A DNA stretch of 19,337 nucleotides from Parcubacteria group bacterium RIFCSPHIGHO2_01_FULL_47_10b (GCA_001824325.1 MHXC01000058.1:1-19337); one strand, 5' to 3'; shown: positions 1 to 6,599, counted from the stretch's first letter. Numbers and translations: made by a program. The notes: generated by a model from the letters alone, not told the origin.

Positions 1-63
1 AAGGCAAGCACGATAGGGGACGGACAGCAACGCTGTTCGAATAAACAGAGACCCCGCCTGTAA
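1..63 (+). CDS. Possible C-terminal tail of a TnpB-like protein (partial)
   Basis: Frame 1 is open from the first base to TAA at 61-63 and gives 20 residues (KASTIGDGQQRCSNKQRPRL). The stop lies in the loop of the second hairpin, so coding sequence and the putative guide-RNA scaffold would overlap, as in TnpB loci. The tail is basic and has no diagnostic motif; the RuvC and zinc-finger parts that would prove TnpB would be outside the window. The call depends on the neighbouring right-end structure and could be a chance open frame. Confidence 0.3.
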   Translation, partial: KASTIGDGQQRCSNKQRPRL

Positions 64-78
64 GGGCGGGGAGGTTCA
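1..78 (+). mobile_element. Right end of a probable IS200/IS605-family element (partial)
   Basis: The left edge holds two tandem perfect or near-perfect hairpins: bases 21-28 pair with 32-39 around a 3-base loop (one G-T pair), and 52-58 (CCCCGCC) pair with 65-71 (GGCGGGG). They are followed at once by GAGGTTCA (71-78). A terminal hairpin followed by GAGGTTCA is how I remember the right ends and guide-RNA scaffolds of tnpB-carrying IS200/IS605 elements such as ISDra2. The rest of the element would lie left of the window, so the family call is inferred from this end only. A plain rho-independent terminator is less likely, because no T tract directly follows the second stem. Confidence 0.5.
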
Positions 79-117
79 TGAAGCAAGTCGCGTTTTTTAT
101 TTTGCTTATAATACTAT

Positions 118-482
118 ATGAATATCGAGATCGACCAAAGCGGACAAATTACAAAAACAAACATTCCTACAGTCTTCGCCTTTTCAAATTCAAAGAACTA
201 CGCTATCGTTATCCCATCGAAGGTGAAAAAGGCGATCACGAAGCACATGAAAATTCACTACCAAAAGATTAACAAGCCGTATTTGTCATTATTTGCTGCT
301 TGTGTCTTCCTACTCATCAAAGATGTTATCCGCAGCACCCACATAATCATCTTGGAAAAAAATCTAAAGCTCATCTATTAGCCCTTGAGATATACCAACA
401 ACAAAGATTCAAAAAAATGGCGGCTAAAAACAAGCGAATGATCTCTTTGCCTGAATTAAAAAAACTACTTCCGGGTAAATGA
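118..482 (+). pseudogene. Broken small hypothetical gene (internal deletion plus frameshift)
   Basis: The ATG at 118 opens a frame starting MNIEIDQSGQIT, followed by a segment with AFSNSKNYAIVIPSK and a hydrophobic stretch ending FLLIKDV. This is the look of a small conserved CPR protein of unknown function that I recall as about 150 residues. The frame loses this look after about base 335 and stops at 381. In frame +3 a sequence beginning near base 354 (LGKKSKAHLLALEIY, then ISLPELKKLLPGK, stop at 480-482) looks like the C-terminal part of the same family. The stretch normally joining the two seems absent, so I read one gene with a lost middle section of roughly 25-30 codons and a frame change. 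The family match is from memory and should be tested by alignment. It lies just right of the IS605-type end, but no causal link is visible. Confidence 0.45.
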
Positions 483-583
483 AAGTAAAAAGCCGGGGGA
501 CCAACTGATGTTGACCGAAGTATGACTCAAGCCGTCCGGTGAAGGATAGGGTTCACCATACCACCCAGCTCTTACGTCTCCAG

Positions 584-595
584 TATACTCAATAT
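584..595 (+). promoter_or_regulatory. -10 box for leaderless lepA transcript
   Basis: TATACT at 584-589 is followed by six bases (CAATAT) and then the ATG at 596. Transcription starting about seven bases after the box would begin at or next to the start codon. No convincing -35 box and no Shine-Dalgarno are present. Confidence 0.5.
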
Positions 596-2485
596 ATGCC
601 CACAGTCAAGCCAAACAATACCCGAAATTTTTGCATTATCGCCCATATTGACGCTGGAAAGTCAACGCTTGCTGACCGGCTTTTGGAGATGACAGGGACG
701 ATCGACAAGCGTCATATGCAGGCGCAGGTACTTGACCAAATGTCGCTGGAACGCGAACGCGGCATTACGATCAAAATGCAACCGGTAACCATGAATTACG
801 AGGGACATGTGCTCAATCTCATCGACACGCCGGGGCATACTGATTTTTCATACGAAGTGTCGCGGGCATTGAAGGCAGTTGAGGGGGCGATTCTACTGAT
901 TGACGGGGTCAAAGGGGTGCAGGCACAAACCGTGACTAATTACAATCAAGCAAAAGCTCTCGGGCTTGCTATTATCCCCGCGATTAACAAAATCGACCAG
1001 CGCGACGCTGACATCGAACGCGCGGAGCGGCAGACGATCGAATTACTCAAAGGTGAAGATAACGGCGACGGATCCGCCGGTTCCACAACCGCCCAACGCG
1101 AACCCATCCACATTCACAAAATTTCTGCCAAAGATGGCACGGGCGTAGAAGCACTTTTGCGCCACGTGATCAAAGACGTGCCACCACCAAAAACTGCTGC
1201 AGTAATATCGGCAGCAGTAGCAACAATAGCCAAACATACACAAAAACCCCCTTCTCCTCTGCAGGCCCTCATCTTCGACTCAATTTTTGACCAATACAAA
1301 GGCGTAATCGCGTATGTCCGCATGATGTCGGGAGAAGTGCACGCTGATCAGCGGCTCATCACGCTTGGCTCAAACCGCTCGTTCCACGCCAAAGAAATCG
1401 GCATTTTCAGCCCTGCGTTTCGTCCGACTAAATCGCTCGACGCCGGCAGTATCGGCTACATTGCCACTGGTTTGAAGTCTATCGAGGAGGTACGCGTCGG
1501 TGACACTATCGCACTCCACGGCACTGAAACAACGCCCATCCCCGGGTACGAACAACCGCAGCCCAAGGTATTCGCGTCATTTTATCCCGCTGAAGAAGCG
1601 GATTTCCCGCAATTGTTCGAGGCGCTGGGCAAGCTGAAACTCAACGACGCAGCGCTGGACTTTGTTCCTGAAAATAGCGGGTCGCTCGGCCGCGGATTCC
1701 GCATTGGCTGCCTTGGTAAGCTTCATCTAGAAATTACGGCAGAACGACTCAAACGCGAGTCGGGCATCGAGCTCATTATTACTTCCCCATCAGTGGCGTT
1801 TCGTGTCATGGGTCGGTTCGACGGCGAGGTCCACATTCGCATAGTATCGTCTCCCTCGTTTTTCCCGCCTTACGGCGACATCGAAACTATCGAGGAACCA
1901 TGGGTGAAACTGTTTCTTACTACTCCCAAGCGCTATCTCGGGCCGGTCATGACGCTCGTGCAAAATTACCGTGCCATTTTTAAGCAGCAAAATTATTTAA
2001 GCGAAGATACAATTGAGCTTGTTCTCGAAATACCGCTCATGGAAATTATGCGCGACTTATATGACCGCCTCAAATCCGTGAGCCAGGGGTATGCGTCAGC
2101 AGCGTATCAGATTATTGAATACCGTGAAGGTGACTTGGTGCGCCTTGATTATCTGATAGCCCATGAACTCATGGAGGCGTTTTCAAAAATCGTACCCCGT
2201 GAACGCGCGGAGCTCGAAACGCGCGAAGATGTGAAGCGCCTCAAAGAAGTGCTGCCCAAACAATATTTTGCCGTCGCGATTCAAGGCGCGGTCAATGGTA
2301 AAATTGTGGCGCGCGAAACCATTGCCTCGATGCGAAAAGATGTGACTGCGCATCTCTCCGGCGGCGACTTTAGTCGTAAGAAAAAACTGCTTGTAAAGCA
2401 GCGCGAAGGCAAAAAGCGTATGGAACACGAAGGGCGGGTACATATTCCGAAAGAGGTGTTTTTGAAGCTGTTGCGGAGTTCGTGA
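596..2485 (+). CDS. lepA: Elongation factor 4 (LepA), ribosome-associated GTPase
   Basis: This 629-residue translational GTPase acts on ribosomes, back-translocating stalled complexes and helping 30S assembly in the family. The G1 loop AHIDAGKST is at about residues 15-23, the switch region holds ERERGITIK, G3 is DTPGH and G4 is NKID. The C-terminus (KKLLVKQREGKKRM, then IPKEVFLKLL) is the LepA-specific tail, which separates it from EF-G. The frame is open back to a GTG at 539, but ATG 596 gives the usual LepA N-terminus and sits six bases after a TATACT box. Two oddities stand out. G1 has Ala where LepA normally has His (IDHGKST), as in EF-G. There are also extra stretches after the G domain, around residues 150-165 (GEDNGDGSAG) and 200-220 (Ala/Val-rich), making the protein somewhat longer than the usual 600. 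Confidence 0.97.
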   Translation: MPTVKPNNTRNFCIIAHIDAGKSTLADRLLEMTGTIDKRHMQAQVLDQMSLERERGITIKMQPVTMNYEGHVLNLIDTPGHTDFSYEVSRALKAVEGAILLIDGVKGVQAQTVTNYNQAKALGLAIIPAINKIDQRDADIERAERQTIELLKGEDNGDGSAGSTTAQREPIHIHKISAKDGTGVEALLRHVIKDVPPPKTAAVISAAVATIAKHTQKPPSPLQALIFDSIFDQYKGVIAYVRMMSGEVHADQRLITLGSNRSFHAKEIGIFSPAFRPTKSLDAGSIGYIATGLKSIEEVRVGDTIALHGTETTPIPGYEQPQPKVFASFYPAEEADFPQLFEALGKLKLNDAALDFVPENSGSLGRGFRIGCLGKLHLEITAERLKRESGIELIITSPSVAFRVMGRFDGEVHIRIVSSPSFFPPYGDIETIEEPWVKLFLTTPKRYLGPVMTLVQNYRAIFKQQNYLSEDTIELVLEIPLMEIMRDLYDRLKSVSQGYASAAYQIIEYREGDLVRLDYLIAHELMEAFSKIVPRERAELETREDVKRLKEVLPKQYFAVAIQGAVNGKIVARETIASMRKDVTAHLSGGDFSRKKKLLVKQREGKKRMEHEGRVHIPKEVFLKLLRSS

Positions 2486-2504
2486 TGTATCTTTAGCCGA
2501 GAGT

Positions 2505-2672
2505 ATGACGAGAAAAAAATCACAAACTATAAGCGAAACCATGCGCCGTTATTTGCTAACGATTAAATTTCACCGCGCCGATAAGCAAGCGCTGGAACAA
2601 AAATTACGAACAGCATATATAGAAAGAGCTCAAGACGATCTCGCGACAGCTCGGTCATGGGCTAACATATAA
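2505..2672 (+). CDS. Small hypothetical protein, 55 aa
   Basis: ATG at 2505 opens a 55-codon frame ending TAA at 2670-2672, twenty bases after the lepA stop. The product is basic and probably helical (RRYLLTIKFHRADKQALEQK, later AQDDLATARSW), without membrane segment or cysteine. It could be a lepA-cotranscribed small protein or a chance ORF. I recognise no family. A weak hairpin downstream (2777-2796) would suit a plus-strand transcript ending there. Confidence 0.35.
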   Translation: MTRKKSQTISETMRRYLLTIKFHRADKQALEQKLRTAYIERAQDDLATARSWANI

Positions 2673-2706
2673 GCCCAAAAAAAGAAAAGCCCCACACGGA
2701 GAAGCA

Positions 2707-2727
2707 GTTGTGACGTTTTGTAGTCAT
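2707..2727. repeat. 21-bp direct repeat, left copy
   Basis: Bases 2707-2727 (GTTGTGACGTTTTGTAGTCA plus T) recur exactly at 3728-3748, 1021 bp away. On the minus strand both copies read ATG followed by codons for TTKRHN. At the right copy this is the start of a 39-codon gene. At this copy it opens only a 21-codon frame that soon stops. Flanking bases of the two copies do not match. The pair brackets the DUF3800 gene. Confidence 0.85.
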
Positions 2728-2776
2728 AGGTTTCATCATATACTCAGTGGTTGATTCCAGAGTATTGAATCATTAC

Positions 2777-2800
2777 AAAGTCGAATCATTGACTTTATTT
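2777..2800 (+). terminator. Weak candidate terminator after the lepA cluster
   Basis: AAAGTC (2777-2782) pairs with GACTTT (2791-2796) around eight bases and is followed by ATTT. The stem is short and A/T-rich. The rest of 2673-2888 contains no gene that I can see, only small direct repeats (GAATCATT at 2767 and 2783). Confidence 0.2.
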
Positions 2801-2888
2801 CATTGTGTAATAAAATAGAAATACAAGTAAGACCTCGTATGTGGGCTTCCGGATTGGTTGCTCGTAAATAGCATGCGGGGCTTTGTAT

Positions 2889-3527
2889 TTATGGGAATAA
2901 GGGACTTTCCTCAATAATCCTCGTTTTAATAATGCGGTAGTAACTATCATCTTGATATTGATATTTACGGAAAATTGCCCAGCTAACGAAGTCGACGGCC
3001 TGTAGACTTTTATCCTCGTGGGGCGTGCGGATAGCAATTGAAATATCTGATTTATGATTCCTCCGTGCTTGGCTCGCAAGATATTCAGCAAAGTTCTGAT
3101 TTAAAAACTTGTTCGTTTCTCGTTTCGATGCGACCAGCTGTACGCCTTGTTCTAACGGAATCAACTTTTTAGCATATACACGATCAAGTAAGATATTTGC
3201 CACAAAGTTATATAAAACAGTTTTCTCATTTTTTAGATCGGTATACACTTTGTGTTTGTCTAGGTAAATGGTCATTATGGAACACTCTCGCTCCGCTAGG
3301 CGTCGCAATAATCGTTTACGAGTTTTTGGCTTCTCCCGATAACAGTGTAAAACGCTTTGCTTTCTTTTATATTTTCGCTGAAGTTCGGCATGAGTTCTAC
3401 GGACGATTTTCTCGATTGAGCGCTTATCTTGGACAAATAAAAAGGTGATAACGAAAAAATCTGTTGATCTTTTCTTCGTAAAATCGAAACCAAGGTCGCC
3501 AGACTCATCCATAAAAATAAATGCCAT
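2889..3527 (-). CDS. DUF3800 family protein
   Basis: This 212-residue protein opens with FIFMDESGDLGF and carries SLQAVDFVSWAIFRKYQ near the end, the two acidic motifs typical of the DUF3800 family. The function of the family is not established; its conserved acidic residues have led to suggestions of a metal-dependent nuclease, which is inference. It has no signal peptide or membrane segment, so it is cytosolic. The start at 3527 is supported by a TATACT box six bases upstream on the minus strand. The gene is opposite to its neighbours and lies between two copies of a 21-bp repeat, which suggests an acquired segment. DUF3800 genes are often found in accessory regions. No clear terminator follows the stop. 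Confidence 0.85.
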   Translation of the reverse strand: MAFIFMDESGDLGFDFTKKRSTDFFVITFLFVQDKRSIEKIVRRTHAELQRKYKRKQSVLHCYREKPKTRKRLLRRLAERECSIMTIYLDKHKVYTDLKNEKTVLYNFVANILLDRVYAKKLIPLEQGVQLVASKRETNKFLNQNFAEYLASQARRNHKSDISIAIRTPHEDKSLQAVDFVSWAIFRKYQYQDDSYYRIIKTRIIEESPLFP

Positions 3528-3533
3528 TTGTTG

Positions 3534-3542
3534 AGTATACCA
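3534..3542 (-). promoter_or_regulatory. Extended -10 promoter of the DUF3800 gene
   Basis: On the minus strand TGG-TATACT (3542-3534) is followed by CAACAA and the ATG at 3527. The six-base gap and the preceding TG point to an extended -10 promoter and a leaderless mRNA. The box and spacing match those of lepA. Confidence 0.5.
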
Positions 3543-3628
3543 TGTGCTTCAGAAAATAAAAAAGCACGCTTGTCACAGCGGTTTAATTGATTGACACTAA
3601 AATATATACCTCAAAAATTGCAGCGCGC

Positions 3629-3748
3629 TCAAAACCCAAACCCCCCACCAATCAGCGGCGCCAAAGTAAAGGCAATCATGGACAGAATCACGAGAAATAC
3701 GACGACTGCCCAGACTTTTTGTACTACGTTGTGACGTTTTGTAGTCAT
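3629..3748 (-). CDS. Small single-pass membrane protein, 39 aa
   Basis: ATG at 3748 (minus) opens a 39-codon frame with stop at 3629-3631. The product has a basic N-terminus (MTTKRHNVVQKVW), one hydrophobic span of about 20 residues (AVVVFLVILSMIAFTLAPLI) and a Gly-rich end. This architecture resembles the tiny one-helix membrane proteins of the Prli42 type, which I also remember from CPR genomes; the likeness is architectural only. It is divergent from ftsB with 77 bases between starts. Its first 21 bases equal the direct repeat at 2707-2727. Confidence 0.6.
   Translation of the reverse strand: MTTKRHNVVQKVWAVVVFLVILSMIAFTLAPLIGGGFGF
3728..3748. repeat. 21-bp direct repeat, right copy
   Basis: Exact copy of 2707-2727. 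Here it is the first seven codons of the 39-residue membrane protein on the minus strand, so this is probably the ancestral location and the left copy the duplicate. Confidence 0.85.
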
Positions 3749-3825
3749 GATAGTTCGATCTCAAGCATTTAACGACGATGTGTTTCTTGCTCTTTCGCTT
3801 ATTTCTGCAATAATAGTACCATGCT

Positions 3826-4218
3826 ATGCGAAAGATTCCAGTGACACAAGTGGTGGGGATCGTTGCGCTTGTCGTGATTCTCGGTTTTGTGCTCGGGCAA
3901 GTAGGACTCAAAACATATCAAAAGTACCAAGTCCAGCTTGAGATCAACAAACTGAAGCAGCAAGCAGCAGCGCTCGAGGAGAAGAACAAAAGTTTATCGA
4001 AACTTGCGGACAGTTTCGAGAGTGAGCATTTTCTTGAAAAGGAAGCTCGTAAACGGCTTAATGTCCAAGCGCCAGATGAAAAAGTTGTAGTGATAATTCC
4101 GGAACAAGAAGCAACAAGCAGCACGCCAAGTCAAACGCAAGACCTACTACTCTCGCCGACTGACAGCAATAGCAATATCCCGCCATGGCAATTGTGGCTG
4201 GATTATTTTTTTGATTAA
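3826..4218 (+). CDS. FtsB/DivIC-like septum formation initiator
   Basis: This 130-residue bitopic protein has a short cytosolic N-terminus, one membrane span (about residues 9-28) and a coiled coil (about 34-70, KYQVQLEINKLKQQAAALEE). A conserved patch follows (HFLEKEARKRLNVQAPDEKV), and a low-complexity Ser/Thr/Pro tail ends in an aromatic WLDYFFD. The span-coil-'EKEARKRL' order is that of the FtsB/DivIC family, which joins FtsL and FtsQ in the division complex and activates septal wall synthesis. The symbol is left blank because FtsB and DivIC are not separable here. ATG 3826 is preferred since it sits directly before the membrane span. No Shine-Dalgarno is present. The next gene starts 16 bases after the stop. 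Confidence 0.88.
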   Translation: MRKIPVTQVVGIVALVVILGFVLGQVGLKTYQKYQVQLEINKLKQQAAALEEKNKSLSKLADSFESEHFLEKEARKRLNVQAPDEKVVVIIPEQEATSSTPSQTQDLLLSPTDSNSNIPPWQLWLDYFFD

Positions 4219-4234
4219 TCCTCATTCATTTTCT

Positions 4235-4783
4235 ATGAACAATAAAAAAGTATCGGTAGGTCTTGCAGTTGTAATGTGTATTGTAGTTGTCATTATTCTG
4301 GGTTTTGTCGTGTCGAGACGAGGCACACCACAACCGATAGATATAGTGCCCACAGACACGTCAGCTGTCGATACCAACATCTGGCAAACCTACCGCAATG
4401 AAGAATATGCGTTTGAGGTGTGGTACCCAGACGACTGGCTTGTCGACGACCGAGGTGATATGTTCTTCATAGGTCCGGCTGATTTCGTTCAATATAAACG
4501 AACTTTGCTACTTTCAATTGTTCCTGCCAATATTGGCACAGAAAGTGTTTTTGACCTAGGCGCTCAACCAGAGTGCTCTATTGATCAGATAATTTTTTCC
4601 GGAATTCAAGCTAAAGAGTGCACAAGTGATTCAAACTTTGGACATTGGCGAAATATTAAGCTATCAGAACCACCTGTTGGCTGGGGGTCTGACAATGAAA
4701 TCGGCTATTACGTCGGCTCTGGGTATGAAGAATATGCTTTGACATATGACCAAATCCTCTCTACGTTTAAGTTCGCTGACTAA
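4235..4783 (+). CDS. Membrane-anchored protein with an extracytoplasmic domain
   Basis: This 182-residue protein has an N-terminal membrane anchor (about residues 5-27, VGLAVVMCIVVVIILGFVVS) and a Thr/Pro linker. The outer domain begins WQTYRNEEYAFEVWYPDDW and ends YDQILSTFKF. The 'W-TY-N-YxFxxxYPxxW ... ILSTFKF' pattern recurs in many small anchored proteins of CPR bacteria and is distantly like PsbP folds; function unknown. Two cysteines in the outer domain (PECSIDQ and KECTSD) may form a disulfide. TTG 4211 in frame overlaps ftsB; ATG 4235 gives a clean anchor and is chosen. Probably co-transcribed with the ftsB-like gene. Confidence 0.7.
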   Translation: MNNKKVSVGLAVVMCIVVVIILGFVVSRRGTPQPIDIVPTDTSAVDTNIWQTYRNEEYAFEVWYPDDWLVDDRGDMFFIGPADFVQYKRTLLLSIVPANIGTESVFDLGAQPECSIDQIIFSGIQAKECTSDSNFGHWRNIKLSEPPVGWGSDNEIGYYVGSGYEEYALTYDQILSTFKFAD

Positions 4784-4820
4784 AAGTCTGAAACTCCAAT
4801 AAAATATTCTTGAAAGTCAC

Positions 4821-5012
4821 ATGACTATCAAAATACTCCTACGCTTATTTTCCTTAAATAAATTTACCGAGAGGTTTAAAAATCGGCAAGAAATAGCATT
4901 TCTCAAAAAGACAATGCGCCGGCGATCAAAATCACACAGTTACTCTCTTCTAGAAGCAAAGCGCGTTTTTGAAAATCGAGCGAGTAGCAAAAAACTAATG
5001 CCTAAACACTAA
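4821..5012 (+). CDS. Small basic hypothetical protein, 63 aa
   Basis: This 63-residue, strongly basic frame (KTMRRRSKSHSYSLLEAKRV) has no membrane span. TATTCT lies ten bases before the ATG, a possible weak -10. The central 'SYSLLEAKRVFEN' faintly recalls the C-terminal helices of small antitoxin-like proteins, but I cannot assign a family. It precedes the broken antitoxin-like gene at 5052. Could be a chance frame. Confidence 0.35.
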   Translation: MTIKILLRLFSLNKFTERFKNRQEIAFLKKTMRRRSKSHSYSLLEAKRVFENRASSKKLMPKH

Positions 5013-5036
5013 AGCAGTTGAAAGATTCGTAAATAT

Positions 5037-5045
5037 TGGTACACT
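5037..5045 (+). promoter_or_regulatory. Extended -10 box before the antitoxin-like gene
   Basis: TGG-TACACT (5037-5045) is followed by ACAAGC and the ATG at 5052: the same TGn box and six-base gap seen at the DUF3800 gene. Confidence 0.4.
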
Positions 5046-5051
5046 ACAAGC

Positions 5052-5257
5052 ATGCCACCAATCAATACGCAAACAGCACAGTTGCAAACGCTCGTCAAAC
5101 AAACGGTGTTAGACCTGTTCCAAGAAGTGATTGCCGTCCAGATCGGGGACTAGTTCTAAATGATTGGGTTATAGAGCGATTGAAAAAAATTGACTCACGA
5201 ACTTCGAAAAAAAATCGATTAGTCTCATTAGCAACTATATCCAAGTGCTTTGGTTAA
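5052..5257 (+). pseudogene. Frameshifted antitoxin-like small gene
   Basis: ATG 5052 gives MPPINTQTAQLQTLVKQTVL and then LFQEVI, but stops at TAG after 33 codons. From about base 5120 the other plus frame reads RPDRGLVLNDWVIERLKKID and then LVSLATISKCFG, stop at 5255-5257. Small CPR antitoxin-like proteins that I recall have just this order: a helix with LVKxSV, then 'DPDxGLxL..WVxxRLKK', then a short '(I/V)SLxE' end. The two frames therefore seem to be one gene of about 68 codons with a one-base loss around 5115-5130 (GATTGCCGTCCAGATCGG). No toxin gene is adjacent. It may be a dead remnant, an assembly error or, less likely, a recoded gene. Confidence 0.45.
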
Positions 5258-5327
5258 TATCGCGATCGTAGTTGACCAAATTTTTTTGATTGTTTGGTGC
5301 GCCGCTCTGCCTTAAAAAATAACAAAT

Positions 5328-5341
5328 CCCCCCCCCCCCCC
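5328..5341. repeat. Homopolymer of 14 C
   Basis: Fourteen consecutive C (5328-5341) lie two bases before the tRNA-Thr. Such tracts slip in replication and sequencing, so the length is uncertain. It is in the presumed leader of the tRNA. Confidence 0.9.
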
Positions 5342-5343
5342 AC

Positions 5344-5415
5344 GCCAGCGTAGCTCAGTGGTAGAGCAGGGCTTTCGTAAAGCTCAGGCCGAGGGTTCAA
5401 ATCCCCCCGCTGGCT
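5344..5415 (+). tRNA. tRNA-Thr (anticodon CGT)
   Basis: The 72-base cloverleaf has acceptor GCCAGCG/CGCTGGC, D arm GCTC-AGTGGTA-GAGC, anticodon stem GGGCT/AGCTC with loop TTCGTAA (anticodon CGT, reading ACG), a five-base variable loop and T loop TTCAAAT. The T stem GAGGG/CCCCC has one A-C mismatch at positions 50-64. The discriminator is T and no CCA is encoded, so CCA must be added by nucleotidyltransferase. Confidence 0.93.
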
Positions 5416-5468
5416 TCGTACATCCGTACAGCAGTAATACGTAGCACGACCCACGAAACAATCCAATC

Positions 5469-6567
5469 ATGGAATTACACGACGCTTTATTCACAGATTT
5501 CCAACAACGGGTCGCCGCACTGGGCGACCGCCTTTGACGTTCCCACAAAACAAAAGCGATTAACCGAGCTCAAAGAACTCACCAATCAGCCGCGATTTTG
5601 GGATGATCCAAAAAAAGCCGGCGAGATCAACCAGGAAATTTCATCACTCGAAGAGGAACTCACAACGCTCCAGGAGCTCACCGGCGAGGCAGCTGATATG
5701 CACGAACTATTCGGCATTGTCCAACAAGAACCCGATCCCGCGCTTCAAGCCGAGCTCGCAACCAAGGCCGAAGCATTCCAAAAACGGCTCGCAGACGAAG
5801 AATTCCAGATGTACCTCGGTGGGACATATGACAAAAATCATGCTATACTAAATTTTCAAGCAGGTGCAGGTGGCGATGAGGCAATGGAATGGAACGGGAT
5901 GCTCATTCGCATGTACAAACGATACGCCGAGCATAAGGGCTGGAAAGTCGAGGAAATCGACCGATCTGATGGCGAGCACGGGGTCAAGGATGCAACTATT
6001 ATCATCAAAGGGCCTTATGCGTACGGCTATTTGAAACGAGAATCAGGCACGCATCGCCTTGTACGCATTTCGCCCTTCTCTGCACAAAGCTTGCGGCACA
6101 CTTCGTTTGCGTTGGTAGACGTGGTACCGGAGCTCGATACCTCGGTTGAACTGGAAATTGACCCCAAAGATTTACGCATTGACACCTATCGAGCCAGCGG
6201 CAAAGGCGGGCAGCATGTGAATAAGACATCGAGCGCAGTTCGCATTACACACGTGCCAACAAACATTGTGGCTGCATCGCAAGGCGAGCGCAGCCAGCAC
6301 CAAAACAAAGAGCGCGCCATGGGTGTGGTATACTCAAAGCTCGTGGCTATGATGGAAAAGGAGAAAAAAAGCCGCGTTAACGAATTGAAAACAAAGACAA
6401 AGCCCGAATGGGGCAACCAAATTCGATCATACGTGTTGCATCCGTATAAACAGGTAAAAGATTTACGCACCGGAATCGAACACAAGCAGCCCGACTATGT
6501 GCTCGACGGCGACCTCGACATGTTTATCGAGGCAGAGCTCAAACTCGGGGGTTCGATCAAAAAATAA
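5469..6567 (+). CDS. prfB: Peptide chain release factor 2 with programmed +1 frameshift
   Basis: RF2 ends translation at UGA and UAA. The ATG at 5469 opens 22 codons ending CTT-TGA (5532-5537). Shifting +1 at CTTTGAC continues from GAC 5536 for 343 more residues (365 total), with a typical RF2 N-terminus (NQPRFWDDP). The anticodon-like tripeptide SPF falls at residues 201-203 and GGQ at 246-248, close to E. coli RF2. SPF, not the PxT of RF1, identifies RF2. The slip site matches the classical autoregulatory one: low RF2 lets the ribosome shift. The usual AGGGGG stimulator is only weakly present (GGGCG at 5522-5526). Coding is join(5469..5534, 5536..6567). ftsE begins 32 bases later, in the prfB-ftsE-ftsX order found in many bacteria. 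Confidence 0.96.
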
Positions 6568-6599
6568 CAAGGGAAATTATCACAATCAACCAATCAATA

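Larger units (their letters stand above)
1..98 (+). ncRNA. Putative TnpB-associated guide RNA (omega RNA), 3' portion with guide
   Basis: The two stem-loops at 21-39 and 52-71, joined by the A-rich linker AATAAACAGAGA, and the closing GAGGTTCA resemble the scaffold end of an omega RNA. In such RNAs the scaffold runs through the end of tnpB and the guide is the 16-20 bases of host DNA just outside the element. Here the guide would begin near base 79 and read about TGAAGCAAGTCGCG. The 5' part of the RNA is outside the window. Structure is seen; function is inferred from family knowledge. Confidence 0.4.

Noticed and set aside
52..98. Hairpin plus later T-rich stretch as a simple rho-independent terminator
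   Set aside because: The T-run begins about 20 bases after the stem, and the hairpin is directly followed by GAGGTTCA with a second hairpin upstream, which fits a mobile-element end better.
78..272. 64-codon ORF starting in the GAGGTTCATG sequence
   Set aside because: Its ATG overlaps the element boundary, the product is basic low-information sequence, and another frame from 118 gives a recognisable protein.
538..557. Hairpin GGTGAA/TTCACC upstream of lepA as a riboswitch or attenuator
   Set aside because: Only six pairs, no T tract, and it lies upstream of the likely transcription start.
2795..3091. 98-codon minus-strand ORF
   Set aside because: Overlaps the DUF3800 frame almost entirely and has no family features; a shadow frame.
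3197..3448. 83-codon plus-strand ORF inside the DUF3800 gene
   Set aside because: Antisense shadow of a gene with clear family motifs.
3597..3911. 104-codon minus-strand ORF across the ftsB start
   Set aside because: The overlapping 39-codon frame has a proper membrane-protein profile; this longer one is compositionally random.
5254..5466. 70-codon minus-strand ORF
   Set aside because: Runs antisense through the whole tRNA-Thr and the poly-C tract; an artefact.
5469..5537. prfB as a truncated gene with an in-frame stop or UGA recoded as an amino acid
   Set aside because: The exact CTTTGAC slip site and the collinear +1 frame show normal programmed frameshifting.
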